Assembly (NCBI RefSeq): GCF_042453785.1
Contig: NC_091671.1
Span: 7,696,001 to 7,760,000 of the forward strand
Direction of reading: 5' to 3'
Source of the DNA: Malus domestica
Taxonomy: Eukaryota > Streptophyta > Magnoliopsida > Rosales > Rosaceae
DNA length: 64,000 nt
Shown here piece after piece: positions 47,101 to 59,163 of the stretch; positions within the stretch are counted from its first letter, which is position 1, and each line of letters starts with the position of its first letter. Position numbers and translations under genes: made by a program. Under the pieces are notes generated by a model, which saw nothing but the letters and a program-made list of their open reading frames with translations, was not told where the DNA came from and did no database searches.

Positions 47101-47773
47101 TCTCTATGTCGGTTGCTACCAGGTAACAATATCTTTTTTGGGTTATTGGTATTCACTGCTCAATCTTCTTTTTAAAAATATAAATGAATCTCTCAAATAG
47201 CACAATAATGTTGTTTTCATCATGTAGAAAATACAAGCTTTCAAATACGATCTGTGAACTTCACTTATAGAAACAGGACGGCGTTTGCTATCCTATCCCT
47301 AATGACGTATTTTTCTTGTCTGACATGGAAGATTGTGCTCAAATGTCATTTCAGATATCGTTTGGTCCTATAAGTTGGCTCATGGTGTCAGAAATCTTCC
47401 CCCTTCGCACGAGAGGAAAGGGGATTAGTCTAGCAGTTCTTACCAACTTTGCTTCAAACGCGATTGTGACATTTGCATTCTCGCCGCTGAAGGTATACAT
47501 GTGCCTCCTCCCCACATTATTTCCTCATTATGATGCCAATCTATTTCTTTCATAGTTCAGGCAGGTTTTCTGATATCTCGCAAAGTCTTTGAACTGGCTG
47601 GTGTAGAAGTGGTTCGTTAACATTTGCTAATTCTGCAGGAGGCGCTAGGAGCAGATAACCTTTTCATCCTCTTTGGTGCTATCGCCTTGTTGTCTCTTAT
47701 CTTCGTCGTACTAATTGTCCCGGAAACCAAAGGCTTGACTTTGGAAGAAATAGAATCCAAACTCTCGAAATAG
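44143..47773 (+). CDS. pSuT: Plastidic sugar transporter pSuT (D-xylose-proton symporter-like 3, chloroplastic)
   Basis: Fourteen exons: 44143-44355, 44459-44562, 45038-45116, 45204-45263, 45381-45447, 45540-45664, 45829-45930, 46021-46398, 46523-46570, 46661-46723, 46819-46899, 47024-47122, 47355-47492 and 47639-47773. They join in phase to 563 codons plus stop (558 in Arabidopsis At5g59250, from memory). The N-terminal 70 residues are a Ser/Pro/Lys-rich transit peptide. Then come twelve predicted membrane segments with sugar-porter signatures: GGLLFGYDIGATSGA, GRRRELI, LPPSPRWLLLRAAQG, QQITGQPSVLYYAG and VPETKGLTLEEIESK. In Arabidopsis pSuT works at the inner envelope and exports sucrose from the plastid. 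The first intron appears to use a GC donor (44356-44357). An upstream in-frame ATG at 44065 is not kept in the duplicate, so 44143 is the start. Confidence 0.94.
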
Positions 47774-49107
47774 ATGCTCAACCGATGGCCAAAACTACCG
47801 TTGTAAGTTCCCAACTAAACATGTATTGGCGAGTCTGACCTCGGTTGTTAGCGTCGCCTGGATGTTCACAAAGTCATGTAAATCTGCTCTAAAACCATGT
47901 ACATTACTACATGCTCCCATTTTGATGAAACTCAAGCATAAGGTGAGTTGCAACTATTGAGTGATAGCTCGCAAATGACATTTCATTTGAAGAGCAAGTG
48001 GCGTATGATATGGCTTGAAAACTTTCGCGGCGGAAGAGCCAATGCCTCGATGAAGGGTGGTTGCTACTTGGACCCTTTGGTCCAGAACGCCTGGAACTGA
48101 AATGTTGAGCGTTCCAGTGTGTTATTAAGATGATTGAAACTTGGACGCATGTTTTAAGCTTGATGCATTTGGTTAGATTCCAAGTTTGACGTTCAAAACT
48201 CCAAATTCAAACTTCATGTTTAACTGAAGGTAACCTTGTGAAGTAAGCTTCGTGCTAGCAACTGTCGGATAGAAAGAGTGGTGCACGCATGTAATCGCCA
48301 TCCTTACATGGGGGCAACGTTAGACTCGGGGCATGTTTGAGACTGTTTCTAGAAGAGTTTGAAAGTGTTTTCTGCCAATCAAAAGCGTTTTGACTATGTT
48401 TGGCAGGAAAATTTAAATATGCTGCTGGGTTCTAAGGGAGTATTTTGAAGAACCAAGGAGTTTTTTTAGGAAAGCATTCCAACTGTTTTTCTAGAAAGTA
48501 TTTGGATTTTTTATATCCCGAATCAAAGTGTGAATGTCCCTTAGAAGCGTGGCATGCTCGTTTTGATCAGGAGCGGGGTGGACAACTTCAGCCGGTGCTT
48601 GCGTCTGCGGCGGCACCTTGTGAGTTGCAGTATGTTGTGGATCTGCCGCCTGCAGTAGTGCCTCGTTATCCACATTAAAAACGTAATTGATGAATTCAAG
48701 GAGATCCATTCTATCTTGTAATTATTCTCAAAAATATATCTAGCAAAAGAACCTATGGACATACATGTTTCTTACAAAAGCAGTAAAAAAATATGCACTA
48801 AATTTGAACGTCGTAGATCTTAGAAATATAGTAAACTTTGTATGGTCAATGGCAATGAAGGATTGTAAAGTATTACCTTCGTGCAAGGTGGACGAACTGT
48901 CACATGTTCGAAATGGAAGTAATTTTCGCACAACCTTTTTGGCTCATGCATACAATTTGCTTATACATGGCCTTTCAATTAAATAAATTGAAAGAAAATA
49001 AAAGGATAAAAATAAACAGAGATATAGGAGAAGAAAATGAGTGTCAAAGAATCATTTCCCCTTTCTAAACTCTAAAACCTATCATTTTGTATGGCTGAAC
49101 ATCACTG

Positions 49108-49262
49108 ACGTGAAGTTTGCTTAATTCTTCCAAGTGAGTGCACCGTCAAGGTTTTAACTTTATCAAGTGCATTAGTTTTCATGACCATGAAGTTTGCTTA
49201 ATTCTCCCAAGTGGTACACCCTCAAGGTTTTAACTTTATTAAGTGCATTATTTTCCAAGACA
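49108..49262. repeat. About 77-bp imperfect tandem duplication upstream of RCA
   Basis: GAAGTTTGCTTAATTCT and CAAGGTTTTAACTTTAT each occur twice, in units 49108-49186 and 49187-49262, with about 10% differences. It lies 330-480 bases before the RCA start codon. Confidence 0.85.
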
Positions 49263-49501
49263 AGGGTCTCATAACCCAATCCATTTTAAGAGGTGAAGAA
49301 GCAAAAGCTTAAACCTGATCCTCTCAACGTTTGTGTATATTCTGCCATCTTCGAAAAGTAGGATGCGGACAAGTAGGATTATCCTCTATTGTCCACAGAG
49401 AGCCACCTGTCGCTCAGCCAATCCCGATTGTGTGGCCTTCAGGATTTTCACAACCACACCACACGTTTTATTACACACTGCTCCCACATTTAATCTTTAA
49501 T

Positions 49502-49511
49502 ATCTTATATA
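49502..49511 (+). promoter_or_regulatory. TATA box of Rubisco activase
   Basis: TCTTATATACACC lies about 80 bases before the RCA start codon. A CCAAT sequence (AGCCAATC near 49417) and GATA-like GGATTATCC near 49377 lie upstream, as in light-regulated photosynthesis promoters. Assigned by sequence and position. Confidence 0.55.
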
Positions 49512-49588
49512 CACCAATCACTACACTATCTGCTGCTTATTGCATTAACTTGTAGTTGCAGCTCACTCTCAGGACACCACTTTGATCC

Positions 49589-52500
49589 ATGACCACCATG
49601 CACACAGTCTCGAGCGTCGGAACTGTTAACCGGACTCCGGTACGTTGTTATCCTGCCAATTTCTATTCTCATTTGTTTAAGTTTCTGTGTCAAATTTTTT
49701 TACATAAAAACAGTTTTTCGGGTAGTGATTTTACACTCACAGTTTCTACTTTTGTACTTCTCCGCTTGTTTTTTTTCCATTGATTCTTCTTTAATTTATT
49801 GACTCTGGCTAAAATCGAGGGATAAGTATAAAATGATTGTACAAAAGTTGCCATATCCATATTGTTTTTCTTTAACCTATTCCAGAAGGACCAGAACACC
49901 AAAATGGTTATTTTTGTTTGTCCATGTGATGCCTAAAACTCAAGCATCCTTCATTGGAGGTGATTTTTGTGCAACCCTTTTCTTCTCGCACATCCATGTT
50001 TATTTTTAGTATGTTAACTCAAGAATAGTGACATAAATAAACTTAGGTGTATAGAAAGAGAAAAGAAGTGCACGAAATCATCTCTTTTTTACTAATTTTA
50101 TATATTTTTTACACGGGTTTTGCTCAAAGGTTAATCTAAATGTAAATCAGTGAAGTTTGTGATTCTATTTTGATGAACTTCCTAGTTTCTTGGTCCTAAA
50201 GTTATGTTATATTTGATCCAGGTGAGCCTGAACGGCTCCGGTTCCGGAAGCTCAGCCTTCTTGGGCACCACTTTGAAGAAAGCGACCTCAAGAGTCCCCT
50301 ACCAGAAGATTGCATCTGCAGGCAAGTTAAAAATCAATGCGGAAGTCGACGAGAATAAGCAAACCAACAAGGACAGATGGAAAGGCCTTGCCTACGATAT
50401 TTCCGATGACCAACAAGACATAACAAGAGGAAAGGGTTTGGTTGATTCTGTGTTCCAAGCTCCCCAGGGGAGTGGAACTCACTATGCTATCATGAGCTCA
50501 TACGAATACATCAGTACCGGACTTCGAGAGTAAGCAAGAAAATGTTGAAACTAATTCCTATGCTTGGAGGTTGAATTTGTTTTGTAAAAGAGTTTTGATT
50601 TGTGTTTCAGGTACAACTTTGACAACAACATGGATGGGTTTTACATCGCTCCAGCTTTCATGGACAAGCTTGTGGTTCACATAACCAAAAACTTCATGAG
50701 CCTGCCTAACATTAAGGTACGTGTAACGCTACAAACACGAAAAACAAATTTTGAAACTTTGGATTTTAATTGATATGACTGTCTTATTTGTTCGTATTTG
50801 AGACATTTTGAAGCTTATTTATTTTCTATTGAGTATGAAGTAAGATATTGTCATGTTATCTGCCATGCAATTCACAGAAGTGACTAAAATTTGATAAATT
50901 TTTTGTTGCTTCTAGTAGTATTATTATTAACTTAACTTTCTCATGTTTTCCTAACGAGTAAGAAATAAGATATTATCATATGTCATCCACCATGCCGTGA
51001 CAAAAATTAGAGAAATTTTTTGTTGATTTCTAGTAGTATAATTAGGTTAACTTTCGCAGTTAAACGTTGTTCTTTGATTGTTGGTTTTGATAGCTCAGAT
51101 GGTTTCATTTGAATTTGTATCAGATTCCTCTCATTCTTGGTATATGGGGAGGAAAAGGTCAGGGAAAATCCTTCCAGTGTGAGCTTGTGTTTGCCAAGAT
51201 GGGAATTACGTGAGTTCGTAAACTTTACCAAAGTTTTTTTTTAATGAATAATCACATAGAAATAAAGCAATATCTGCATCCATATTGCTTCCATCATTTT
51301 ATTTTAGTTACCCTTGTGATCAAATTCCAGCCCCATCATGATGAGTGCTGGAGAATTAGAAAGCGGGAATGCAGGAGAGCCCGCGAAACTGATCAGGCAA
51401 AGGTACCGTGAGGCTGCAGATATCATCAGGAAAGGAAAAATGTGTGCCCTCTTCATCAATGATCTCGATGCAGGTGCCGGTAGGATGGGTGGAACCACAC
51501 AGTACACTGTGAACAACCAGATGGTGAATGCTACCCTTATGAACATTGCTGATAACCCGACAAACGTGCAGCTTCCCGGTATGTACAACAAGGAGGAGAA
51601 TCCTAGAGTCCCCATCATTGTCACTGGTAACGATTTCTCCACATTGTATGCCCCTCTCATTCGTGATGGTCGTATGGAGAAGTTCTACTGGGCTCCCACT
51701 AGGGACGACCGGATCGGTGTTTGCACCGGAATCTTCAAGCCTGATAATGTGTCCCAGGAAGATGTTGTCAAGATTGTTGACACATTCCCCGGTCAATCCA
51801 TTGGTAAGTACACTTTTGTTGTAGTAATTTGGCATATAATTTATATTTCTTGAATAGTGTGATGTGATCAGTAAATAGGATACATATAACGTTACTCCGT
51901 TAAAGACTAGTCAAAAATAGGATCATGCTCACTTGTTATATTGCACACTGCAGATTTCTTCGGTGCCCTAAGGGCTCGAGTTTATGACGATGAAGTGAGG
52001 AAGTGGATTTCCGGTGTTGGAATTGACGGGATTGGGAAGAAGCTTGTGAACTCAAAAGAAGGTCCCCCGACTTTCGATCAACCTAAGATGACTCTGGAGA
52101 AGCTCCTTCACTACGGACAAATGCTTGTTCAGGAGCAGGACAATGTGAAGAGAGTCCAACTGGCTGACAAGTACTTGGCCGATGCAGCCCTTGGAGATGC
52201 AAACCAGGACTCCATTAACCGAGGAGAATTCTATGGTAAGCACTCCTTGTCTTGATAAGAAAATAACCCTAGAAGCACCAACTCATATCCGAACTTCTTT
52301 AAAATCTCAACTGATGTCACAACATTTTGTTCGTTAATATTTGGAGTCACTTTGAACCCCATTTATTTACAACCAGTAAATAACTACGTACCCGTTTTGT
52401 GCCCACATCAGTTGGGATAATAGTTGGTGTTCCTAGCTAGTACTACTCGTCTTAAGCTATCTCGATTGGAATAGTTTTGTTGAAGTGTTGCTTAACCACT

Positions 52501-52621
52501 GCATGCAGGAAAGGCAGCCCAACAAGTTAATGTACCAGTCCCAGAAGGCTGCACTGATAGAACAGCTGCAAACTTCAACCCAGCAGCAAGGAGTGACGAC
52601 GGTAGCTGTCAGTACGAGTAA
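49589..52621 (+). CDS. RCA: Ribulose bisphosphate carboxylase/oxygenase activase, chloroplastic (long, redox-type form)
   Basis: Seven exons: 49589-49639, 50222-50529, 50611-50716, 51124-51209, 51331-51803, 51954-52235 and 52509-52621. They join in phase to 472 codons plus stop (474 in the Arabidopsis long form). A transit peptide of about 55-60 residues precedes the conserved [20 protein letters not shown] segment. The AAA+ core has Walker A GGKGQGKS and Walker [16 protein letters not shown], then the sensor region [20 protein letters not shown]. The last exon encodes [20 protein letters not shown] and then GSCQYE. Its two cysteines are the thioredoxin-f-controlled pair of the alpha isoform. 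The enzyme uses ATP to strip inhibitory sugar phosphates from Rubisco in the stroma. Reading through the last intron gives a short C-terminus (FYGKHSLS, stop at 52253-52255), a plausible beta isoform. Confidence 0.97.
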
Positions 52622-53494
52622 TTGGAGCTGAAGAAAATAAATATTCTGTTTGCTGGGTTATTGATATTTTCTTTGTAATTTGCGCTTGTATTTCTATGGA
52701 AATTCTTGCAATTATTTCGTTTTAATTATTAAACAAGCTATTGATACTCCGGCTATTGAACAGTCGATAAGAACATAATGTTATGTTGTTGAGAATATGT
52801 TGTCATTGTCGCAAACAAAACTTCACAACATGTTATCAATACATTCATGACAGGATTGAGATAATATCGATGGACGTTCATTCCTGCACAGAGAACTTAG
52901 AACTTGTTTGGTTGGCCTCACTGAACTTAGAACTTGTAACCTATGTTTAGTAAAGGTGCCCTAATTTTTTTGCCCCCTCCGTTGATCTAGCACTAAATAC
53001 ACATCATCACTATTTTTACAGTCTTAACTTTTTCGTTCGATAGAGTACCAAATGAAGGGCAGTACTTAATCCAACTTAGGCCAATCCGATGGAATCCAGG
53101 GCAGTCCTAGGGAATTGTTTTGTGCAATCAACGGTTCATCAACGTACAAAAACCAAATAGAAGAGTGCGCGAGGAGAAAAAAAAAAAAGAATGCGGAATT
53201 CATTTCCCTTGTTTACACTTCACTTTGCTCTTTTGTGAGAATATTTTGACGAGATTATTCGGGGAATTTATGAATACATATTACTATTTAAGATTGTTCA
53301 CAGGTATTCTGTGCAATTATTTCATGAAAAAAAAATTCAATTTCTGGAGCTGCAAAATTGGTTTTATTGGCAAAAATACAAAGCTTACACGAACATTGTA
53401 AAATGAATTTTGGGAAACACTTATTGATGCATAGAAACTTGTACAAAAATATTTAGAGGATTATTTCTTTATATCAACAGTTGAACTCCGCTTT
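52622..53494. other. Convergent 3' regions of RCA and the LTI65-like gene
   Basis: RCA (+) and the next gene (-) are tail to tail; both 3' UTRs lie here. No other gene is recognised. A 14-base repeat (GAACTTAGAACTTG) occurs twice near 52890-52940. Confidence 0.5.
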
Positions 53495-55512
53495 TCAATT
53501 AGTCTGCAGTATTCTTCCCTTCTTTTCTTCCTCAATAGCTGCAATACATACAAGATCTCCGTGAGGACGTATCATTTAACCGAAAATACAAGATGAAATC
53601 TATACCCTTGTCACGTAAGAATTTGAACTGAATCACCGTTTATTCATCAATCTAATTGTTATAAGTTAGGGAAATGTTCTTACCAGATACTGCAGTGTAT
53701 TTTGCTGCAGACTGTCAATTTGGACCATTGAACAAGTCGATCGATTTTTATTTATTTTAATATGCGAGGCTAGAATAACAGTTTGATTCAACAACATAAC
53801 ATGTCAAAGAGAACGTTAACATATAACTAATCTATAACTTAGCACTTTGTAGAGATAATAAAGAAGAAAGGTCATGGAATGCACCTTCATAAGCATTTGT
53901 TGAGACTGGAATGCGCGGGGATGAAGTCATCATGGCTGACTGTGAGTTTGGTGATGTGGCCACGGCTGATTGTGCGGTAGTGGTTTCGGATGGCTCCTCG
54001 TTCCAAAGCATGGAATTTATAGCCCCTTTCACCTTCCCCACCATGCCAACATCACCACCACCAGAAGCTTTCTTTGGACTCATTGCGTCGGATATCACTT
54101 GCGAAAGTGCTCTTTCATCTTCCCCTGGCTCAAATTTTTGAATCAAATACTCCTTTACAGAAACACCCTTATCCCATATTTGATCACTGTGCTTACCAGA
54201 TTGTGGAGCTGCAGGGGCTGACAAAGGTTGTGGACCCTCTGAGGCTGCCAAGATTTGTGGAGTTGCCCGGGATGAAGAGTTCTGCAGAGCTGATGATGCT
54301 GAAACAGTGTGTGGAGCTTCCGGGGATTTATCTGAAGGAGTTGGGGCCGCAACAGCGAGGCCTACCTTTGAGGCAATGGCATGGGTTGCATTGGATACAG
54401 CAGCGGGGGCTGAAACAGTGAGCCCTTCTATCTTTGAGGCAATTGCGTATGTTGTATCTGATACCGTGGCATAGGCCGGTCCCAACTTCTCAGTCACAGT
54501 TTCAGCTATTGTTTTGTTAGGACTTGAAGTCTTTGCAATTTCAGTTGACTTGCTAGGACTATCTGCAGGTTTCGTGGCCACAGTTCCAGTGACTGCCTCT
54601 TTAGGGCTACAAGGTTTTGTGGCCACAGTTCCGGTGATTACCTCTCTAGGACTAAGAGGCTTCGTGCATGCAATTTTGGTCACTGTCTTGTTAGGACTAG
54701 GAGGCTTCTCCTTATCGTGTTCAAATCCCGGAGTGACACTACTTGGCAAAACATGCTTCTCAGAAATCACAGGAACTGCTCGGGGTTGCAGCTTTGCAGT
54801 TTCCTTGTATCCTTCAGGTGCCATCTCTGATTCGTACACTGTAAATAAAATGAAACTTATTAACGAAAACAAATTGAACATTTGGAAGGCACAAAGAGGT
54901 TTGCACTAACTCTTCAAAAACAAGCACATAAATTTTTGGTACAAAGATGCTATACATAATGAAATCTTGAAGAAACTTATTATTACTTGGGGCTCCTAGA
55001 TATTCAGCATCTTGCTCTTCATCTTCGTGCTCAACTGGGCTTGCACCCCAAGTGGGGGTGGAGTTATCGCCTTCACTGTGCTTTTTCTTGTTGCTGAGTG
55101 AGTGCTTCAGCTTCTTGGCCTTCTCTTTCACCTTGGTGAGAACAGATTTCTTGTGATGGTGTCCATGATCTTCTTCTCCATCATGGTGCCCGACCGGAGA
55201 TGATGATGATGTTGACGAGGGTGAGGATGTCGACCTCAAAACTTCACCCCCTGGACATAAAAATAAAATTTAAAAAAAAAAATCAGTTAGAAGTAAATGT
55301 ATAATCAAGGCATACAACTTCCATGCCTTTGGGACTCTCTCTACCTAACTTCCCTATCACCGGCTGAACGGTGTTTTATCTCTCACATCACATGAATAGC
55401 CATGCAGTGTGAGAGATAGAAATATAAGTGTATAAAACCGGTTACGAGATTCAATGGTGGTGGAGAAAGTTACAGTAAGACGGCATCAGATACCTCGAAG
55501 ATATTGTTCCAT
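53495..55512 (-). CDS. Low-temperature-induced 65 kDa protein-like (LTI65/LTI78/CAP160 family)
   Basis: Four exons on the minus strand: 55512-55494 (only 19 bases), 55250-54987, 54838-53885 and 53538-53495. They join in phase to 426 codons plus stop. The N-terminus is MEQYLRGGEVLRS, then Ser-rich text and the basic block HHHKKSVLTKVKEKAKKLKH, followed by the acidic AEYLGAP motif. The middle is a low-complexity Pro/Ser/Thr/Ala region with repeats of the type SPxEAVTGTVATKP. The C-terminus carries the family's conserved block VKEYLIQKFEPGEDERALSQ and then MVGKVKGAINSML, ending GRILQTN. The family (RD29A/B in Arabidopsis) is hydrophilic, mostly disordered, and induced by cold, drought and ABA. 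I see no ACGTG core in the 830 bases upstream, unlike the RD29 genes. The final small exon is assigned by its splice site and phase. Confidence 0.87.
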
Positions 55513-56342
55513 AGTCGGGCTTTGAGTGGCCGTAAGTTTTCTCGGCTCGTGGATGATAGTAGATTCCGAGTCACCGTGTCGTTGGGGGCGTTCAAGTTGA
55601 GCCATTGCTGCTTTCCGGTTCACAATTCAGGGTCCTTAGACTTACCTCCGTTGTTGAGACAACTCCGATATTTGTATGGATTTATTGCATTTTCTTCCGG
55701 GGTTCTTGACTTCACAACGAACGCGATCCACAGGTCAATTTGGTTAATTTGTTTGTGGGCTCCGTTTCGACTCGTGGCATGAGAAGCTTCTAAGTTTAGC
55801 TTCCTACTTGCAGCTCAGGAATGGTTATTTCCTGAAATAGCAGTTGACTAGGCCACCAGCAGCAACCATCTTCCTCTTCCTCTGCCTTGTGTCTTGCGAC
55901 TGTATTGGTCTTGCAAGAGAAACCTGCAACTGCTTTCCACAATACATGGATTTTCTTCTTTTAGGATGTTTAAAAAATAAAAAAATAAAAATTTATCGGT
56001 CTCCTTTTGTCAAACTAAGTGTAATAACGGTAGTGCTATCTACACACCCAATTTTACTTCTCACACCCTTCTTGATCTTTGGCCGTCAGATTAAATGAAT
56101 TGAGAAGACCAACAACAACAACAACAAAGTCTTTTCCCACTAAGTGGGGTCGGCTGTATGAATCCTAGAATGCCACTGCGATCGGTTTTGTGTTAAGTCT
56201 TTCGTTAGCTCCAAATACTCTGTATTTTCTAACATTAAGGGGTTGAAAATGGCATGGGAGTTTGATGCCAGTGCATTGATGTGGATTGTGATTCCTTAGC
56301 ACGCCTTGTCAACCAAAAAAAAAAAGACCTTACTACGTTGAC
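55513..56342. other. Upstream region of the LTI65-like gene
   Basis: Should hold the LTI65-like promoter and the PPR gene's 3' UTR. A SINE/LINE-type fragment sits at 56110-56230. No convincing ABRE (ACGTG) was found. GTCGG, read as CCGAC on the minus strand, lies at 55514-55518 but is only 2 bases before the ATG. Confidence 0.45.
56110..56230 (+). mobile_element. SINE/LINE 3'-end type fragment
   Basis: An (AAC)n run is followed by AAGTCTTTTCCCACTAAGTG, GGGTCGGCTGTATGAATCCT and CGATCGGTTTTGTGTTAAGT. I recall this word order (AAGTGGGGTCGGCTATATGAATCC in the usual form) as a widely dispersed plant retroposon end, similar to the Au SINE tail. Borders are approximate. Confidence 0.5.
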
Positions 56343-58073
56343 TCAAATCCAACTGTAACCGGGAGTTTTTCTTATTCCTCTATCATACATGAGCTTCCTT
56401 ACTCCTGCTGCATCATCCCAGTAGCCTCTTGTCAGCAACATGTTCGACAGGAGTATGTAAGTTGCGGGATCATTTGGGGACAGTTCCTGAAGCTTTTGTG
56501 CCGAACGAAGAGCGATTTCCTTATTTCCATGAACTTGGCAAGCACTAAGTAGAGCTTTGTACACTGATGGTCCCGCCTCGATTGGCATGTTATCGACAAA
56601 GGCTTGTGCTTCATGAAGATTTCCAGCTCGACCGAAAAGGTCAACAACTGTTGCATAATGCTCCATTTTCGGGGGTGCACAAAAATCATCATTTCTCATC
56701 AGATTGAAATACTCGAATCCTTTGTCCACTAAACCAACATGGCTACAAGCAGTTAGTACAATAAGGAAGGCGGTACTATCTGGTTTGACATCTGTTCGTC
56801 TCATTTCCTCAAACAGTTCAACAGCCTCCAACCCAAATCCATGATGAGCATAACCTGATAATAATGAATTCCAGGAGATGACATCATGTTCGTTCATCAA
56901 ATTAAACACTCGCTTCGAATCATGGATGGCACCGCATCTTGCGTACATTGAAACAAGCCCATTCTGAACACATAAATTTGAAGCATGCCCACTCTTGAAA
57001 ATGAGAGCATGGATTTTCTGTCCCTCTTCAAGGGCTGAAAGAGTTCCTACCGCGCTTAAAATGCTTGCAAATGTGAAGAAGTTCATAGAAACTCCGGCCT
57101 GCCTCATTTCAGAGAAACACTGCAGAGCTTCCTCACTGTTTCCAATATTAGAAAAACCAGCGATTACTCCATTCCATGAGATTTGATCCCATACTGCAAC
57201 GCACGAGCAAAGCTTTTGAAAGTCTTCCAAGCTATTGCAACATTCTGAATATACGGTCATAAGTGTAACCACTATATACACATTAAACTCAAAACCTTCT
57301 TTCATTATCCGGCAATGGATTTGCCTGCAATGATTCCAAAAGTCTGGGCTCGAAAATGAACTCAACAAGCTATTATAAGTTACATAATTTGGTTTGTGAC
57401 CCGAATGCAACATTTCCCTCGCTAAAATCATCGCCTCGTTGGATTGTCCATTCTGTGCATAACCAGTAACCATGGAAGTCCAAGTTATAACATTCTTTTC
57501 TGGCATTTCATTAAACACACGCCTTGATTCGTTAACACTACAACACTTCGAATACATATCTATCAATCCAGTTCCCACAACAACATTGCAGCAAATCCCC
57601 ATTTTCATGCTCAAACTATGCACCTGAGCCCCAAGCTCTTCAGCTTCTAGCTGTGAGCAACCCACCAAGACCCCCGAAAGACTGAACGGCGTTGGCACTA
57701 TCCCCACTTTCAACATCTCCAGAAACAACCCAACTGCCCTTTTTGGCAACTCAGCTTGCAAATAACCAGAAATCAGAGAATTCCAAGTCACAACATTTCT
57801 CTCGGGCATTTCATCAAACAGTATCTGAGCATTCAGCAACGAACCGCATTTGCCATACATATCAACGAGAGCACTGGATATATAGACGTTAGAACGAAAA
57901 CCCAACTTGATAGAAAATGCGTGAATCTTAATGCCCAGATCCAAAGAAGCCGACTTTGCGCAAGAAGATACGATTTTGTTGAGGGTTTGAGGGGAAAGTG
58001 AAGACCCACCCTGTTGCAACTGAGCCAGCAGCCCCAAACCAAACGGCTTTGCAAGCTTCTGGGTCACTGCCAT
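56343..58073 (-). CDS. Pentatricopeptide repeat protein, PLS class, E-type C-terminus
   Basis: Intronless minus-strand gene of 576 codons starting MAVTQKLAKPFG. About a dozen PPR motifs of alternating P, L and S types are visible, with hallmark text such as ALVDMYGKCGSLLNAQILFD, NVVTWNSLISGYLQ, DVISWNSLLSGYAHHGFGLE and LTACSHVGLVDKGFEYF. The C-terminal part (YATVVDLFGRAGNLHEAQAF, ILLSNMLLTRGYWDDAAGVR, KTPGYSWI) is the E domain. It stops right after GYSWI, so there is no E+ or DYW domain. PLS-class proteins direct C-to-U editing at specific organelle RNA sites, and E-type members need a DYW partner in trans. The N-terminus could target mitochondria or plastid; the target RNA cannot be told from sequence alone. 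Confidence 0.93.
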   Translation of the reverse strand: MAVTQKLAKPFGLGLLAQLQQGGSSLSPQTLNKIVSSCAKSASLDLGIKIHAFSIKLGFRSNVYISSALVDMYGKCGSLLNAQILFDEMPERNVVTWNSLISGYLQAELPKRAVGLFLEMLKVGIVPTPFSLSGVLVGCSQLEAEELGAQVHSLSMKMGICCNVVVGTGLIDMYSKCCSVNESRRVFNEMPEKNVITWTSMVTGYAQNGQSNEAMILAREMLHSGHKPNYVTYNSLLSSFSSPDFWNHCRQIHCRIMKEGFEFNVYIVVTLMTVYSECCNSLEDFQKLCSCVAVWDQISWNGVIAGFSNIGNSEEALQCFSEMRQAGVSMNFFTFASILSAVGTLSALEEGQKIHALIFKSGHASNLCVQNGLVSMYARCGAIHDSKRVFNLMNEHDVISWNSLLSGYAHHGFGLEAVELFEEMRRTDVKPDSTAFLIVLTACSHVGLVDKGFEYFNLMRNDDFCAPPKMEHYATVVDLFGRAGNLHEAQAFVDNMPIEAGPSVYKALLSACQVHGNKEIALRSAQKLQELSPNDPATYILLSNMLLTRGYWDDAAGVRKLMYDRGIRKTPGYSWI

Positions 58074-59163
58074 GGCGGAGATGTTGGGTTGTCATACGCG
58101 CGGGAAACTACTCCAATGGCTGCGTTTGTTGCTCTCTTTGGGGTGAACCGCGGTAAGGGAAGTGGCCGATGGATTTTCCCATCGTTTTTTTGTTTAGCCT
58201 TGAAGCAGTTCCTGCAATTGTGTAATTTGAGAACAAATTAATTATAATTTGTCAAAATGCCCCATTAACTATACAAAAGTATCAATTTGCCCTTGATTAG
58301 TTAGTAAATTCGCATATAATATACATATTTTACACATATCTCTTATTAAAAATATATTTCTATTTTCATATCTTTTAATATTTTGTTAAATTGCGCATTT
58401 TCTATAACTTCAAAGTACTTATATACATTTAATACACGTTATTTTGACACCTTTTCAATAAAATATTTAAAATTATGTTTTTATATGTATTTTTAACATA
58501 TTATTGAGAAAATAAAAATGAAATAAATTTAAAATAAAATTTTAAAAAATGGCCAATTTTCAAAATATTGATTTAGCAAAGTTGCGATAATACATGTACG
58601 TATTTTTCATGTGTCGCTGTATCAGTAGTACAAATAGGGATTTTCCCTCTCAATATCACTCATGATTTTAGACCAAATTAAGAGGAAAATGTGGAAGAAT
58701 AACATAGATAAACAAACAAGTAAAAACAAACAAACAAACAAGTAAGCCAAACCAAGCATTGGAGATCTCGTCCCAACTCTAATTTGACCAAAAGGGCAAA
58801 GAAATACCAACCAAAATCAAAATTATTGAAAATTCTATAGCACATGTATTTTCATAAGTGAATGGTTGATATTTAACTAAATTTCTCTAATTGAAATTCA
58901 GGTAAATCTTAACCGTTCAGACATGAAAAAAAAAGTGCAAAGCTCCCAAATTTTTTTGCTTACTTTGAGCAGTTTGATAATTATTTTATTTTCAATTTTT
59001 ATCAACCGATTCAGTCACTAACTCGGAAACTAGTGACCGAGTCAACTCGTCCTCAACCACGCAGAAGTCCAAAATTCCAAACCCAATAAACCCCTATTTC
59101 CTTACGAGAGAGAGTGGCCTTATCTCTTCTGGTCTTTCTTCCGCTGCTGCATCCCACAACACA
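58074..59163. other. Divergent promoter region between PPR and TOC75
   Basis: Very AT-rich, especially 58250-58620, with no open frame of interest. The two genes diverge from here. The TOC75 leader near 59105 is GA-rich (ACGAGAGAGAGTGG). Confidence 0.55.

Larger units (their letters stand above)
47774..49588. other. pSuT 3' region and RCA upstream region
   Basis: The first few hundred bases should be the pSuT 3' UTR. 48320-48700 resembles common plant dispersed non-coding sequence, but I cannot assign a family. A minus-strand frame at 48491-48709 is unassigned. The last 300 bases are the RCA promoter and leader. Confidence 0.45.

Noticed and set aside
48491-48709. 72-codon minus-strand frame (MDLLEFINYV...)
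   Set aside because: Lies next to apparent dispersed non-coding sequence; no homologue recognised and no promoter or splice context.
51356-51835. 159-codon frame antisense to RCA exon 5
   Set aside because: Antisense shadow of a highly conserved AAA+ exon.
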